Shown in pieces: positions 1-12,705 of a DNA stretch of 64,000 nt. This stretch comes from Perognathus longimembris pacificus (Eukaryota > Chordata > Mammalia > Rodentia > Heteromyidae). Position numbers and translations under genes: made by a program. The notes below the pieces were generated by a model. That model worked only from the letters and a program-made list of their open reading frames with translations. It had not been told where the DNA came from and did not search any database. How positions within the stretch are numbered: position 1 is the first letter of the stretch; every line of letters starts with the position of its first letter. Location: contig NC_063176.1 in assembly GCF_023159225.1 (NCBI RefSeq), positions 36,884,786 to 36,948,785 on the forward strand, given 5' to 3'.

Positions 1-107
1 CTGTGAGGGCCTTTTCACTGTCCTGGGCTCTGTGTCACTTCCGGGGCGTGGCCCAGGCGGGTGGGGTCAGCACCTGCTCAGGCTTTAGGGGCCACAGCTG
101 CTGGGCC
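1..107 (+). repeat. Left arm of a long inverted repeat
   Basis: The first 107 bases are, read in reverse complement, closely similar to 2308-2434. Shared landmarks are the block CTGTGAGGGCCTTTTCACTG at the outer end and GGCCCAGCAGCTGT at the inner end. The right arm has an extra C-rich insert of about 20 bases. The left arm may continue beyond the window edge. The element type is not recognised. Confidence 0.8.
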
Positions 108-2307
108 AAATGCTTCACTACAGGTGATCAAACCTGGGCGCCTGCCACACTGGGACCCTGTATCCCAGTTGTCCACAGCAGCAGCATGCAGGGCAAAGTG
201 GGAACAGGCCTCAGAGCCTGGCCTCGGACCTACTCCTCCATGCCAGGCACACCCGGTGCCGCCTTCTATGCTGTCCCCAAGCTGAGCTTAGGCCAGGACT
301 GTTGGGAGCCTGGCCTGTTCTCTGGCTCTCCCTGGGCGCAGAGTGGTAACAGGTGGTCAAGAATGCTGTAGATCAGTGAGTCCTGGGCACAGCTGCCAAA
401 TGCAGCCGGGGTCCGCTCATGGATGGTGCTGAACCCTGGTATTCCCAGGGCAAGGAACCCCCACACCATGCCAGGTCGCCTGGAAGTGGGCACTGTGTGT
501 GGGGTTCAGCAGAACCAGGAGCCTCCAGGGACCTGACCGGGAACAGGGACCAGGAAGTGGTGGCCACCCTCCCACCAGAGGCATTGGGAGGGGTAACTTT
601 GTCTCTTTCAATGCAAGACTGTGGCTACTATCAGTGGGTGCTAATCTAAGAAAAGAGGCTGGACATGTTTCCTATGAGAGAATTCCTGCTTTCTCCATGG
701 AACGTGGATGGTCATCTGGTCTCTTTCATTTTGTATTTCCAAGCTTTAGCTCCATTTTTTCTCTGAGAAATACAACATCACCTATGTGCCACAGGCTTTC
801 CTTTATTTGGCCATGTGTTATATTCTCCACGAACCATTGGAGTCACAATGATAAGAGAAAGTTAAGTGGTCTCAGCAAGACAAAATTGACTTACTACATG
901 GAAGGGTCCACCATCAGCCAAGTATCTGGCAACCCAGGACAAAGAAGGGCACCTGCCCTGATATTTATCCCTAAGACAGCAGCAGGCCCTGACCCTCTGC
1001 TCAGCTTGATTGAGCTAAGCTTTACAGTCTACACTGCTTGTGATTGGCTAGTTTGAATAGGATAAGCATGGTAATTTTCAAGTAAGATTAATAGTTCACA
1101 AGTAATCTCAAAATATGCCCACACCCTCTATTTCTTGAACAGTCTACGGCTGTTATAGGGCCCAGAAATTGACAAGAAATGAGACCACTCAGATAACAAC
1201 CAGGGATGGAAAGAATTTTGTTGAGCGAAAAAGTACTGGCGTTCCAGGACTTCACTCAGACCGGATCTCAAGATGCAGTCTCCAGCCAGGTCAGAGGCTG
1301 CTTTTAAATCCAACAACCACAGGAATTTTCTCTTTTGCCTAATTGCAGTGGCTTGTTAATTTTGAGATGTGACCAAGAAACAGTTCATTACTTTTGAGAA
1401 ATATCCAGAAACTGGTTTCATTACTTTTGAGAAATGTCTAGAAACTGGTTTCAAACAGGTCAGGGCTTCTTCACCATAATGGAAAACATCTTGTAACAAA
1501 ACAGAATGTAGCAGGTATGGGCAATCTTACCTACACAATACACAGCAAAGGGCCAGTTTCAGAAAAGTTTCACACTGGACAATGGCATTAATACTGAACA
1601 TTAGCAATACTTGTTGTATAAAGTTAGTATAATAACACATTAATTTTTTACATCACTTCAGGGTGTGTCACAATCCCATCTTGGATAGCCTGTTTAAGAG
1701 GAAACCTTACATTTTACCAATCCTTTATCCTAAAGCAGTTCCTCTTTTCCTGAAGAGCCAAGCGACTAGGCCAAAGCAGGAACTATTAAGCAACACACTT
1801 TGATAGAAGAGATGGTTTTTCTTACACATGTATATATGAGTAAAGGAGGTTATGTAGCATTCCTACATGTTTCATCTTTAAAAGTTGGTCAGAGAAGTCA
1901 TATTTCCTTTCCAAGGCAGGAAAACAAAGGCACTGCCACCTTCCCAAGTTTCCACCTGTGAATAATGTGTAAGCAAAAAAGTACTAGCATCATGTGTGTA
2001 TATGTTATATATATATATACATACATGTATATATATACATTATATATATATCAAGTATATGTTCAACAGCTATGTGATTTAACATGTGTCCTATGATAGG
2101 AAAAAGTTTTCCTTTCAGGAGGTTTTCATTGCATGTATTTTTATAATAAAATCTGTAACTATAGACACCTCACAAAATTAGTTGCCATGTTTCCATTATG
2201 AATAGATCAAGTACTACCATGTATCTGAATTCATCCACCTCCACCCTCAACTTTAGAATGCCCTTTCAAGCCACTATTTTGAAAATAAAACTAAGCTCAA
2301 CACCAGA
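108..2307. other. Spacer between inverted-repeat arms, no gene recognised
   Basis: GC-rich for the first 600 bases, then ordinary AT-rich intergenic sequence. An open frame at 499-1056 (+) has no recognisable domain and no paired splice sites. A TA/TATG-type microsatellite lies at about 2006-2052. Nothing else is supported. Confidence 0.5.
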
Positions 2308-2434
2308 GGCCCAGCAGCTGTAGCCCCTGAAGCCTGAGCACGTGCTGGCGCTCCCCCTTCCCCCCCCCGCACCCCGCCTGGGCCAGGCCCTGGAAGTGAC
2401 ACAGAGCTCAGGACAGTGAAAAGGCCCTCACAGC
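2308..2434 (-). repeat. Right arm of the long inverted repeat
   Basis: Reverse-complement partner of bases 1-107, ending with the complement of the sequence at the window start. It contains a C-run near 2360-2370 that is missing from the left arm. Confidence 0.8.
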
Positions 2435-3744
2435 CCTGGGGCTCCTGCAGCGCCTCCCGAGTTGCACTCGCCCTGCTGATATTTGAGGGGTGCCAGAGGC
2501 TCTGCAGCTACAGAAGGACCCTGGTGGCCTCTTCCCGGCTGGGTTCCCACAACTGACGCTCCCCGTGTCCTGTGGGAGCAGAGCCGTGGGTTTTCACCCA
2601 GTGGACCACCCTGGCCTTTGCCTCAAAGCCGGCCTCAAGTTTTTGCAAAAAACCAAGAAGTCCTCCTCCTCCTCCCCCACCCTTGAAGCTTCCCTTCCCT
2701 TGAAGCCAAGCTGTAGAAATGGGGTTTGCAGGGGGCAAGGGCTTCTGTCTTTCTCAAAACTTTCTCTGGAGAAAAGGAACCAAGCAGCAAAGGGTACATA
2801 GGTGCTAAGAGAACCGGGTTGGGGGCTGCTAAGGAAGCCACAAGGGTTCAGGAGAGGCCTCTCCCTCGGGGAGCCATGGGGTCGGGGTGCGCGCCTCATC
2901 TTTCAGTGTGGGGAGGGGGGCCAAGAAAATGAACACCTGTGAGAGACCCGTGGCTGCCTACCCGAATGGCTACTTGAAACCCAACCTAGGAAACCTGGGG
3001 TGGGTGGGGTGGGGGAGGGTAGTCTCTGATGCTTTTTCCTCCACTGTCCTGCCCAGAATATTCTGTTGACTCTACTTTCAAACTATATTTTTCAAGAGTG
3101 TCCAATGTGCCTGACTCACTCTGTTACAAATGCTGCCAAAAAAGCCTCCCCTCTGCCTTTCCTGTGGCTCACCTGGGCTGTTGGTCTCATGGTTCCTGTG
3201 GGCTACCTGGCTTATCTTAGTCTTAAAGGGGAGGCCTGGTGACTTTTATGGGTTGTCACTTAAAACCTACATAAGCTCCAGGTGGAATGAAGTAAAACTT
3301 GTTCTTAACACGTCACTGAGGAGCTATGTGGAAGGCCTAGGCTGTTAGGTCAAACGTGCCTGCCCTTATGGGTAACCTTTCTACTTTCATTCTGGCTTAG
3401 GAACAAGAAAGCCCCACATGTGGCTTCCTTCAGCCTCCATGAATTCTATTCCCTACCTGGTATTACAAAAAAAACTGACCTGACAAATATGAAGTTTCCT
3501 AAGTTCTTCTGGTTCCTCAGTGAGATAGGTTGGTTATCTTTCCTAATCCCCACAGTTGGGTCTGAAACCTCTGGACTCTCCTGCATTTCTCGTCAGCATT
3601 CCCACTTTTCTGAGATGTTACTTGCCTTTTACCCTGAGCCTTAAATGCATGGGACCACAACCCTTTCAAGAAATAACATGAATTTGTAACTGGAGCCTAG
3701 CAGCAAAAAGGTTACTTTATTATACCGAATGGGTCTACGTGTGC

Positions 3745-3788
<44 letters not shown>

Positions 3789-4128
3789 TGAGCTGTTTTC
3801 CACTGCTGAGAAATGAGATCTTTAACCTCTCCACTGAGACTGTTACAAAATAAGTGCTACTACTATACCTGCTCTTAATGCTCAGAACTGTTGTGAGGAA
3901 ACATAAGGCATCAGCTTCATATGTGTGCATAAAGCTTTGTTGGAGTTGATGTCAGAACTGACTACAAGTTATCCAAATCTCTGGCAGGATGCTGGGCTCT
4001 ATGGCTTTAACTTTCAGCTTAAGTTACACCTTTAGGGTAAAACGTTTGGATGCTGTGGAGGGTGCGCAGCTGTCAGCAGTAAAAGAAAAAAAATCACATC
4101 TAAATTATGCCTAAAGAAAACAAAACAC
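2435..4128. other. Intergenic, (GT)n microsatellite
   Basis: No gene recognised. An uninterrupted (GT)n tract of about 39 bases lies at 3749-3787. A C/T-rich stretch near 2650-2700 gives long but featureless reading frames on both strands. Confidence 0.5.
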
Positions 4129-4129
4129 T

Positions 4130-4350
4130 GGGCTGGGGATATGGCCTAGTGGCAAGAGAGCTTGCCTCGTATACATGAGGCCCTGGGTTCGATTCCCCAG
4201 CACCACATATACAGAAAACGGCCAGAAGTGGCGCTGTGGCTCAAGTGGCAGAGTGCTAGCCTTGAGCAAAAGGAAGCCAGGGACAGTGCTCAGGCCCTGA
4301 GTCCAAGGCCCAGGACTGGCAAAAAAAAAAAAAAAAAAGAAAAGAAAACA
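4130..4350 (+). mobile_element. IDL-Geo dimeric SINE
   Basis: Starts GGGCTGGGGATATGGCC, a tRNA-Ala/ID-like head with an A box (GGCCTAGTGGC) and a B box (GGTTCGATTCC). It continues into the Geo half (GCGCTGTGGCTCAAGTGG ... CCCAGGACTGGC) and ends in an A-rich tail. Full length and little diverged, hence probably young. Confidence 0.93.
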
Positions 4351-7300
4351 CAGCAGAATATTTACAGGCAGTAAATGGAAGGCCTGCCAGCCCATTCCTG
4401 TACCTGTGTCCTGAGGGCAATCTCGGTTGAGTTGTCTCATCTGTGGGGCTCAGTGAACACCAGGTGTAGCCATCCTACCTTTGGTTCACTAGACCCTCTG
4501 TAAACCTTTAATCAGCAGAGACCTCCACATCATTGACTCCACTGAATGACCTTTTTGGTAACCAGCTCTCTCCCAGGTGTCAAAGAGCCAGCTGAAACCA
4601 TATAGTGTTTTTTTCTCCTTCCTTACTGATGACCTCCTTACTGCTGACTTCCTTGAGGTTTCCATTTTCACAGTGCCTGATGCTTTCATAGTTCGAACTG
4701 TACTGGCCAGAAATTTCACCTCTGATGTTAACCCTTCTACTCCAAAATGCCCTGCTGTTCAAGTCTTTGCCATATCCAGTCACATTAAAAGTCCAAATTT
4801 CAGGCTTAGCTTGAGCTCAGTCATTGCCTGGCTCCCAGGTTCAACTCAACTGAGCTTTAGTGTCCTGACAAGCTTTGTTGCATCTACCCAGGTCCTCATT
4901 GTAGCCAGAGTGCACTGAACCTTAACTTCTCCAGCTACATGTTGCAGAGCTTCTATCTGACCTTGAAGATCAATGCTTGACCTGTGCTTGGTTCTGTCTC
5001 CTGTACTTCTTCTGCCCAGACAGTTCAGACATGCTAGTTTAAAGCTAGTCTTTTGTCAAACTAGTATCTGGAACTGTTTGTCACGTGTTTGTTGCTAGGA
5101 CTACAGTAGCATTTTCTCAGGCCTTGACTCCAAAGCAAAATCTGCATGTGTTCCAACACAGCACAGAGTGCTCTAGATAACTTGAAGCTGCTGATGTGAA
5201 TTCTTGTGAGGGAATTGTCAATGTGTGCATCCCCTAGATTTGCTTTAGATCTTCAAGTGTTTTTAAAACAACTCTTGACACAAACAATTGAGGGTCTTTC
5301 GGGCTAGCTTTGGGTATGCTGTTTGTAGTTACCTCAATTGGGTGATAAACTTGGCTTCAGATGTGTTAGGGAGATGGAAGCTTAGAAAGAAACAAAGAAA
5401 AATAAAGAAAGAAAAAGAGAGAAAAAGGAGGGAGGGAGGGAAGAAGGAAGGAAGGAGGACACTCGAGGAGCAAGGACTAGCACACGGAGCAAGATAGTTT
5501 CAGAACTATGCTTGTGGGAGATGGTCACAGGGAACTTATTAGTCAATGTCAGACAAATATCATAACATTAATGCACAAAAAACCCAGTTCCCAGTGTTCA
5601 GCATGAGAGAACATGTAATCTTGGTGCTGAGTGGGGTTTGGGTTGGTGAGAAGATGGGGTCCTGCAGCCATCCAGGGTGCCAGGCACCCACACACACATT
5701 CTTCTGTATTCACAGGCCTCTCCTCTCAGCCACAGGCTGGAAGGAGCTCTGGGAGAGTGAGGCGTGGTTCTATAGCCACTTGTAGAAGTGGCTGCCAGGA
5801 GAACGGCTGACAAAACCGTCTGTGAACACAGGAAAAGAAGGGGCAGGGGTGGATGAACATGGGAAAGCCTCTAGGCAGGTGAAGAAAGGACAGCAGTGTG
5901 CACGCCATTGTGGAGAGTGCTGAGGCATGCAGAGGTCTGGATTGCTGGATGAGACACTGGAGAGACGCTCACCCCTTCTGCCTTTGGGCAGGAAGAACAT
6001 CCCATAGTAACCAATACCTGTTTATCTTCAGAATATAGTAACTTGTCTACTACTAAGATATTCTCTTGCATGAAACAATTTACTTAAAATCAAACTTTTT
6101 TTTTAAACAAAATAGCTATTAGGAGATAATAAACCCCTATACTGGGCATTTGGCTCCCTACACTATAAAGCAACAGCATGTGGTGGCATGTGGCAGTCAG
6201 TTTCTTCTCCCCTGCTAAAAATCTTCATGCATACAGCAGCATCTAGTGTGTTCTAGAAAAGTGGGCTCAGTATAGGCTGCCCTTGGTCTAAGCCCAAATA
6301 GCAATCCATTTCATTTTCATTCATTCATTCAGCAAATGCTTAAGAAGTTCTTGCCACAATCCAGTCTGTTCTAGTACTGTCCATCTTTACCAATTATAGA
6401 CATCAAGTGGGCACCTGGCCCAACTCCAGACAATGAGAAGGAAGGAGAAGACTGCCAGGGAGCCTTTGGGAAAGGGTTTTTCCCTACTGAAAAAAAACAG
6501 ATGCCTAAAGAGAACACTGGGATTTTCCTTCTCTGTTGGGATTATATCAGGGGAAGTGTGATGCTTATAAGTAGAGCAGTCATCTTGTGACCATGAGGAC
6601 ATACAAGAGAATTCCAGAAAGGAAGGAGGCCCAGTGAACTAATCACACCTGCATTTCCAGACTATTGTTAAAGGGGAATGAGAAATTCACTAAGCCATTT
6701 TCAGTCACTTGAAAGCAAAAACAACTTAACATATGCGTGATTTTAGATAGGAATGGGTAAATATTTTAATCAAATGAAAAAAATGAATGCCAGAGTTTCT
6801 TTTTTTTCTGAGCTTGCTTTTTATCAAAAATATTTCAGTAGCAGATTTCTTTGTTTACCAAGAAGAGAACCAGGCTGTCTTTGTGATCTGTGAGGTTTCT
6901 GGAGATATTCTGGCAAACCGCATGTTTTAATTCAGAGCTTCCTGTGTGCACTCACAAGAACCCAGTTTAGGAGTAAACTGGAAAGCTAAGGATGTTTAAA
7001 ATGAATGGAGGAACTATTTAGGAATAACCTTTGATATTTTTTTAGAGTAACTAGGTTAAATAGCACTTGCTGGAATGACTTAGCAGGAGTTACAAATATG
7101 TCATACATCACTTGGCTTCTCATGGATAAGAAAGGGAATACTTTGGCCACACATCGTGAGATTCAGGTACTAAGGCAGATCTGCTTTATTACATAGTTAA
7201 CCACTAAAGACTTCAATGTCTGCCCATTTTTCATGTCATTGGTTGTTTTAACTAGTAGTTAAACCAGTAGTTATAATTTAAGAGAGTAGTATTGTTTTGA

Positions 7301-8155
7301 TCTGGCTACCCACAGTAAATATATAGTGGAGGAAGTTGGAGACTACAAAATCATAAGGGAAACTGGTGAGGAACAGTGAAGCACTGGGACTATCAACAGT
7401 TCCCATTTCCAGGCTTGACAAGGCCAAGAGACATGACACTTGGAGCTGAGGGTCCTGTACCTGTGGAGAGGACCACCAAGCAGGACCTCTCCGCCTTAGA
7501 CAGAAGATAGTCACTATCATATCCTACCTCTGGAGTCAGGGACCAAATACTCTGATCACTTTGCATGTTCACCTATTGACCTCCTACAAGTGCCTGTCCA
7601 TGGCTAAACCTAGCCAGAAGTAAGAACACAGGATTCTAGCTGAAGGAATTGGTGTCACTCTCCTTGGCCTCAGTAGAGTAAAAAAGAGGAAGAGTGGACC
7701 TGGGAGGGAAAATGGATACGATTCATTTGTATGATTCTGTATTTTTTGGTCAATAACTTCTTTAATATCTATTTGCCTTTCTGCTAGGATAGGGGCTAAG
7801 GTCTGTGATAGGATATGAGGTCCCCAAACACTACAACTTAACCTACATAAAGTCTGGCTTCTATCCAGATCCCTTTCTGCACAAGAGTCCAAGTCTGCTG
7901 TGTTGACTTGATGTTCAGACCCTTGGTAGATGTTAGTATTTCCAATTCTCTTCCTTTGGAAGTAAGATGGGATTGTCCTCCTCTTCCCCCTGGGGGCTAG
8001 ATGTGGTCATGCAACTTTCTTTTGGCAAGAAGAATTGCATGATGTCACAGACCTAACTAGCTGCCAGGGCAAGTCTCTCACTCTTTTCCCTTCCACAGAA
8101 ATTTGTGCAAGTGCTGTGCTAAAAGTTAACCACAGCTGCAGCAGTTTTACCTTTT
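4351..8155. other. Intergenic, no gene recognised
   Basis: Several short frames (4577-4918 on +, 4489-4719 on -, 7278-7520 on -) are open but show no domain, repeat or splice context I recognise. A purine-rich stretch (GAAA/GGGA type) lies at 5388-5460. No SINE or L1 of the local families is obvious here, making this one of the less repeat-laden parts of the window. Confidence 0.45.
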
Positions 8156-8159
8156 TTAA

Positions 8160-8270
8160 TTTTTTAAAGCAACATCTTGCTATGTATCCCAGTGTTGCCT
8201 CCAACCCTCAAACCTCCTTCCTCGGCCCTCCAAGTGTTGCCACACTTAGCCACCACTGTTTCCAAGCTTC
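8160..8270 (-). mobile_element. Degenerate B1/7SL-type monomer
   Basis: On the + strand it reads as the reverse of a 7SL-derived monomer: T-rich start, CATCTTGCTATGTATCCCAG, then CTCCAAGTGTTGCCACACTTAGCCACC. Old and diverged. Confidence 0.5.
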
Positions 8271-8518
8271 AAGGAATGAAGGCTGTTTTTCAGTTCAGTA
8301 AATTAACCATACAGCACTAGGCACTTTCTGTGTGGTTATCCTCCAAGCCTAAGTTAAGGCATGGCCACCATTCATATGATCTCAGATGGTTGTATTCTGT
8401 TGGACTCTCTCTACTTCCCCTCCACTTGGGGTGGGGGGGGGGGGGAAGGGGCTTGTCTGCCCCTTCCTGGTGGTCCTTTATCACTCTCACGTGGGAGCGA
8501 TGGCCACATGTAGCCCTC

Positions 8519-8876
8519 TGTAGCGTGTGGTCGCAGAGTGCCCCAAACCTGCCAAAGGAAGACACGGATGCGTGGGCCCCTGGAGAAAACCTCTAGGGCT
8601 TCTGTTTATTCAAATGAGGAGCCCCCCAGATATACCCCCCAGGGCAGGCACAAGAGAGGGATTGCAGATTGGTCACAGAGGGCTGTCCATCAAGTGATGT
8701 CAGGGGACCTCCTTTGGGGGCGGAGGCCCAGCCCCCCAAGGATGGGCCTCTGGGGTACCCCTCCATTATACACGTGCTCGCCCCAGGAGCAGGGCTTCTC
8801 TTCCTGTTAAAGGCAGGAAGGGGAGGGGCAGACCAAGGTCAGCTGTGGCTCCTTAAAGGCACAGCTGACCCCAACA
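8519..8876 (-). mobile_element. Probable solo LTR
   Basis: The block begins TGTAGCGTGT and ends CCCCAACA, so it has TG...CA ends. On the minus strand it carries AATAAA (complement at 8604-8609) about 85 bases from the 3' end, and a GC-rich body. No matching target-site duplication was found and no internal retroviral sequence adjoins it, so the boundaries are provisional. Confidence 0.45.
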
Positions 8877-9308
8877 GTATTCTAGCTCAAGATTCTAGCA
8901 AGAGATGGTGCTTACTCCTTTTAGGAGCCTGATCCAGAAGTGGTGGATATTGCTTCCTTGGCTCCATTTACTGTGATGGCTATCTATTGCTGCTTAACAC
9001 TCAATTCCAAAGCTGAGCAGATTAAACAAACAAATGTTCAAGAAACTTACATGCCTCATATTAGTAATTAACTATTATAACATATATGAATCACCCAAGA
9101 AATGTTAGTACATTCTAAAGCAGTGTAAATGTGCGTAGATTCACCATTCTGAGCCTCCAAGAACCTCCAACTGATGCCATTCTGAACTAATCTGGGGATC
9201 ATTTCTTGAGCAGAAAGGGACAAGTTTTTTTATATTTTAGTGATGCTGCATGTCGATTTCAAAGAGAAGGAAATTAAAGTAATCAAACCTGTCTTCAAAG
9301 AAGCAGAG

Positions 9309-9402
9309 TGGGGCTGGGAATTTAGCTCAGCAGAAGAGCGCCTGCCTGGCGAGCTCAAGACCCCAAGTTCGGTCCTCAGCTCCAGAAAAAAAAAAAAATG
9401 TA
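9309..9402 (+). mobile_element. ID-like SINE monomer
   Basis: GGGGCTGGGAATTTAGCTCAG followed by a B-box-like AGTTCGGTCC and an A tail. Only the tRNA-like half is present; there is no Geo half. Confidence 0.75.
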
Positions 9403-10500
9403 TAAAAAAAGAAATCTATAGAAGACCAAAGCAGCAGAGAGAGTTAATGAGTGAAGAGTGTGAAATGAATTAATATAGAATGGAACAAATATGTAAGAGC
9501 TAAGATTAAGAAATGTTTGCCATGAGCACAAGCAGTTAGTGAGGCAAGCACTCTTGTCACGAGGCTATATTCCCAGTCCCGGCACAGGCATATTAGCTCT
9601 CTGCTTCCTGGCTGCCATGCTGTAAGTCTCACACTCTCTGAAACATTGTACACAAACACCAGAAACTGACTCTTAAGTTATGTATATTGGCTTGGCAGAG
9701 CCATGACAGAGCCAACACAAACACACATCTAAATATCCTCTCTTGTTCCTGAGAAACAATACATATTCTGGAGATAAATGTACTAAAACATTAACTTAAA
9801 GAAAATAAGAACTATTCCATTTTCAGTAGTTAGAATATGGTAAGATGAACATGTAACAAAGATTTCTAGGGTAGTTCTCCCTAGAAAACCCTGTGCGTAC
9901 ACTGTCCGCTCCTCTACAGGTCCTCATTTCCTTCATCCCTTTCAGTCCAAGGTACTAAGATGAACCTTGCACTGCAGTAAACAGCCCTAACTGACCCAGG
10001 ACAGGATCTGAAGCATTTTGGAGGATGGAAGTGGAGTTGAGAACACAACTACCAGTCTGGACTGACCAACTGCCCAAGACAGACCACCCTTCACTTAATC
10101 TGAACCCTTCTGACAGCCATAGACAACCTATAAGCATTATTAAATCAATAATTTCCTGAGATGTAGCTATTCTCACAGACGCACAGGGGACCACCAGAAA
10201 ACTACCAGCAAGCACATGACTCAGCCCCAGTCACCCGTGACACCAACTTTTTTCAGCCCCACCCACAGTATCACAGAGGTGCGGCATAGGTGGAGAGTCA
10301 CAATGCACAGTGGTGATTAGACTGTTTGCAAAATTCAGCTGCCTCAGATCCAAGAGCGAGAGCCAAGGCCTAAGGCACAGCTCATTACTTGGATATTGTA
10401 TTAACGTTTTGGATTGCTTATTCCTAAAAGTTACTCATAAAACCAACAGGCCTGGGACTTGAAGGGGGAGCCCAAAGGGCAGGGAGCATTGCCTTTGGCA

Positions 10501-12705
10501 ATGATGCCCAAGAGGCAAGGAGAAGACCACACCACCAGCAGCCAGGCAGCCAGATCCGCAGGGGCGACTCCGACTGACATCCAGGAGACGACTCCCCGCA
10601 GGGTATCTTTTGCCAGGTATCACAAGAACTCCAGCACTGTGGGCCCCCGGGCAGAAAAGATCCCAGGTGATCCCGTGGCCTTCAGGAGGGAGGACTACCT
10701 GAGCAGGCCCCCCTGGCTGCTCGATATTGGCCGCTATCCAATTACCCTATGTCCAAGGGTAGGGGATGATGGAGTTCCCCAGAAAACATCCACGGGGGCT
10801 CCTATTTATACCATGGAGGAGAGAAATGTGTGCAGACCCTCAAGGAATATGGACACCAGCCAGTGTGCCCATATTATACATCACGGAGCTCGAGCTCAAA
10901 GAAAATCTTCCACCAGGGCTCCAGATTTTGTCACTGCGGATCAGGCTGGGCGTAGATCCACCAAGTTTACTGACTCTGGTCAATTCCCACCCATGCCCAG
11001 TGTCTCCCCAGAAGAGGACAGAGGCGGCAGAAAATCATCCATTGCCTTTGCCACTGAAGATGGCCGCATTCACACACCCTCCTGGCTTGATAACCCGTAC
11101 AAGTACACCACCATCGCAGGGCCCCGAACGCCAGAGGGTGGAGCCCCCCGGAGACCATCTATTGGGGCTTCTGTTTCGGGTGCCCAGGGGGAACATCTGC
11201 ACAGAGCCTCCCGGGCTTCACAGAAACATCCCACCTTCCCAAGGCCCCGTAAAGATGTTGGAACATCCAGTAAAAAATCTGCTGTTGTTCCTGTTTTGGC
11301 GGCCCAGGGGGATGATCCACCACCCAAATCCTTCTTGAATATCTTGGTGTACCCCTGTTCTGAGGTGGAGGCCAGACCACATACATATTCTCCCTTTGAG
11401 GATCAGCTTCAGCTCCACAACTGGACCCCAGTGTGCAGCTATAATGATCCAGGAACAGCCAGGGACCTCCATCAATCACCTGGGGCTCATAGGCGGGCGA
11501 CAACCACCGTGTCCCAGCAAATCTCTGAGGATGTAACCCCCCAAAAGTCAGGAAAATTACCCAGGTCTGCATCCCCTATACCTTTCACTGAAGGCAGAAG
11601 CAGTGGCAACCTGGCTGCTAGGAAATACTCAGCAGCCAGAGAGACTCAAGCAAGAAAGGGCAAGGTGCCTTTGAAGGTCACCAACATAACCGGATCTGAC
11701 CTGAGCACCTGCAGAGGACCCAGACCTCCTGCTACTGGGCCTAAGGCCACAGCAGAAGAAAACCCACTGCTCCAGGCCCACCCACACACCAAGAAAGGGC
11801 ACCAGGATAAACAGTGTATGCCGTCCCCAAGGCCCATCACCACCACTACAGAATCACAGAAGGGACAAGGTTTTATACCAATAAATACTCTATGGACTGT
11901 AACACCCCCCAGCTCTCTAAGAGTTGAGGGGCAAGTTGTTGGAAATACCAACATAAAAATGACTTCATCAGCCGGTGATAGTAAATTAGACAGGTTGTCC
12001 TCAAAGGTCAGTAAGAGAATAATTGTTGACCTGATCCCCAATAGAGCTGAGGATCAAGCCACTGAACACCTGGCTGGGAGGGATGCAGCCAAGAAACTGA
12101 AATGGGGCAAGGCTGCGTCGCCCATCAAGATCGCACCCCAAACCTCAAACCTCCAAACAGCAAAGAGAAGAATCTCTAGCACCCAGGCTGCCCAAGCGAC
12201 TTGGGGAGGAGAGGTTTTCAAGCAGAACAGGACCACCTTGCTCAGGAGCACTGGAGAAACTGAGCACCCTCAACCAGCTGCAGCCACAGCTGCTGACATC
12301 CAGGCTGATGGAATTCACTCAACAGTGAATATGGCCACTGGGAACACCAAGATCATCGGTCAAACTAATAGCACCATTAAAGTAGTGGATAAACCCACTT
12401 GCCTCCATTCTGCTAGGCCTAAGGAATTGGCCCCAACCACTGGCATCCGTGAAAATAAATATAGCACCAAAGGCAAGGGACTTTTGGCTGCTAAGGATAA
12501 TGTGGAAATCAAAGAGCCTAAAGCACTCAAAAAAAACTCAAAACAACATGTGCATCACACCCTGTACACTGGCCGAGTTAAACTACTGCCTCTCATGTAC
12601 AACCCAGAAGAAGCTAAAAGGTGGAAGGATGCAAAGTGTGATCTTAAAATCACAGGCATCAGTGTTAATCACCTTCATGGCCAGGTGGACAAACCACAGA
12701 AATAA
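10501..12705 (+). CDS. Single-exon basic repeat protein, short paralogue (734 aa)
   Basis: I do not recognise this family. The frame is open from ATG ATG at 10501 to TAA. I chose this start because the more upstream in-frame TTG is not a usual start and the paralogue has a 1-base deletion just upstream that breaks the frame there but not after the ATG. The product is rich in Ser, Pro, Thr, Arg and Lys, with no signal peptide, membrane span or zinc finger seen. Residues about 85-240 contain loose repeats built on G-A-P-R/Q-R/K-x-S-x-G-A and R-R-x-S motifs. Compared with the paralogue it lacks the 18-residue RRRS array and the last roughly 150 residues, including the terminal coiled-coil-like tail. 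Its remaining indels are multiples of three. A retrocopy or rapidly evolving testis-type gene is possible; expression is unknown. Confidence 0.6.
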   Translation: MMPKRQGEDHTTSSQAARSAGATPTDIQETTPRRVSFARYHKNSSTVGPRAEKIPGDPVAFRREDYLSRPPWLLDIGRYPITLCPRVGDDGVPQKTSTGAPIYTMEERNVCRPSRNMDTSQCAHIIHHGARAQRKSSTRAPDFVTADQAGRRSTKFTDSGQFPPMPSVSPEEDRGGRKSSIAFATEDGRIHTPSWLDNPYKYTTIAGPRTPEGGAPRRPSIGASVSGAQGEHLHRASRASQKHPTFPRPRKDVGTSSKKSAVVPVLAAQGDDPPPKSFLNILVYPCSEVEARPHTYSPFEDQLQLHNWTPVCSYNDPGTARDLHQSPGAHRRATTTVSQQISEDVTPQKSGKLPRSASPIPFTEGRSSGNLAARKYSAARETQARKGKVPLKVTNITGSDLSTCRGPRPPATGPKATAEENPLLQAHPHTKKGHQDKQCMPSPRPITTTTESQKGQGFIPINTLWTVTPPSSLRVEGQVVGNTNIKMTSSAGDSKLDRLSSKVSKRIIVDLIPNRAEDQATEHLAGRDAAKKLKWGKAASPIKIAPQTSNLQTAKRRISSTQAAQATWGGEVFKQNRTTLLRSTGETEHPQPAAATAADIQADGIHSTVNMATGNTKIIGQTNSTIKVVDKPTCLHSARPKELAPTTGIRENKYSTKGKGLLAAKDNVEIKEPKALKKNSKQHVHHTLYTGRVKLLPLMYNPEEAKRWKDAKCDLKITGISVNHLHGQVDKPQK

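Noticed and set aside
4111..4440. Recurrent small frames such as [16 protein letters not shown] on the minus strand at about ten places
   Set aside because: They are the translated reverse strand of IDL-Geo SINEs, not a gene family.
4489..4918. Overlapping frames on both strands suggesting a processed pseudogene
   Set aside because: No recognisable parent protein or poly(A) tail; composition alone is insufficient.
9309..9402. tRNA-Ala gene
   Set aside because: The A/B-box blocks belong to ID-type SINEs with A tails and flanking duplications; no cloverleaf-complete tRNA gene was found anywhere in the window.
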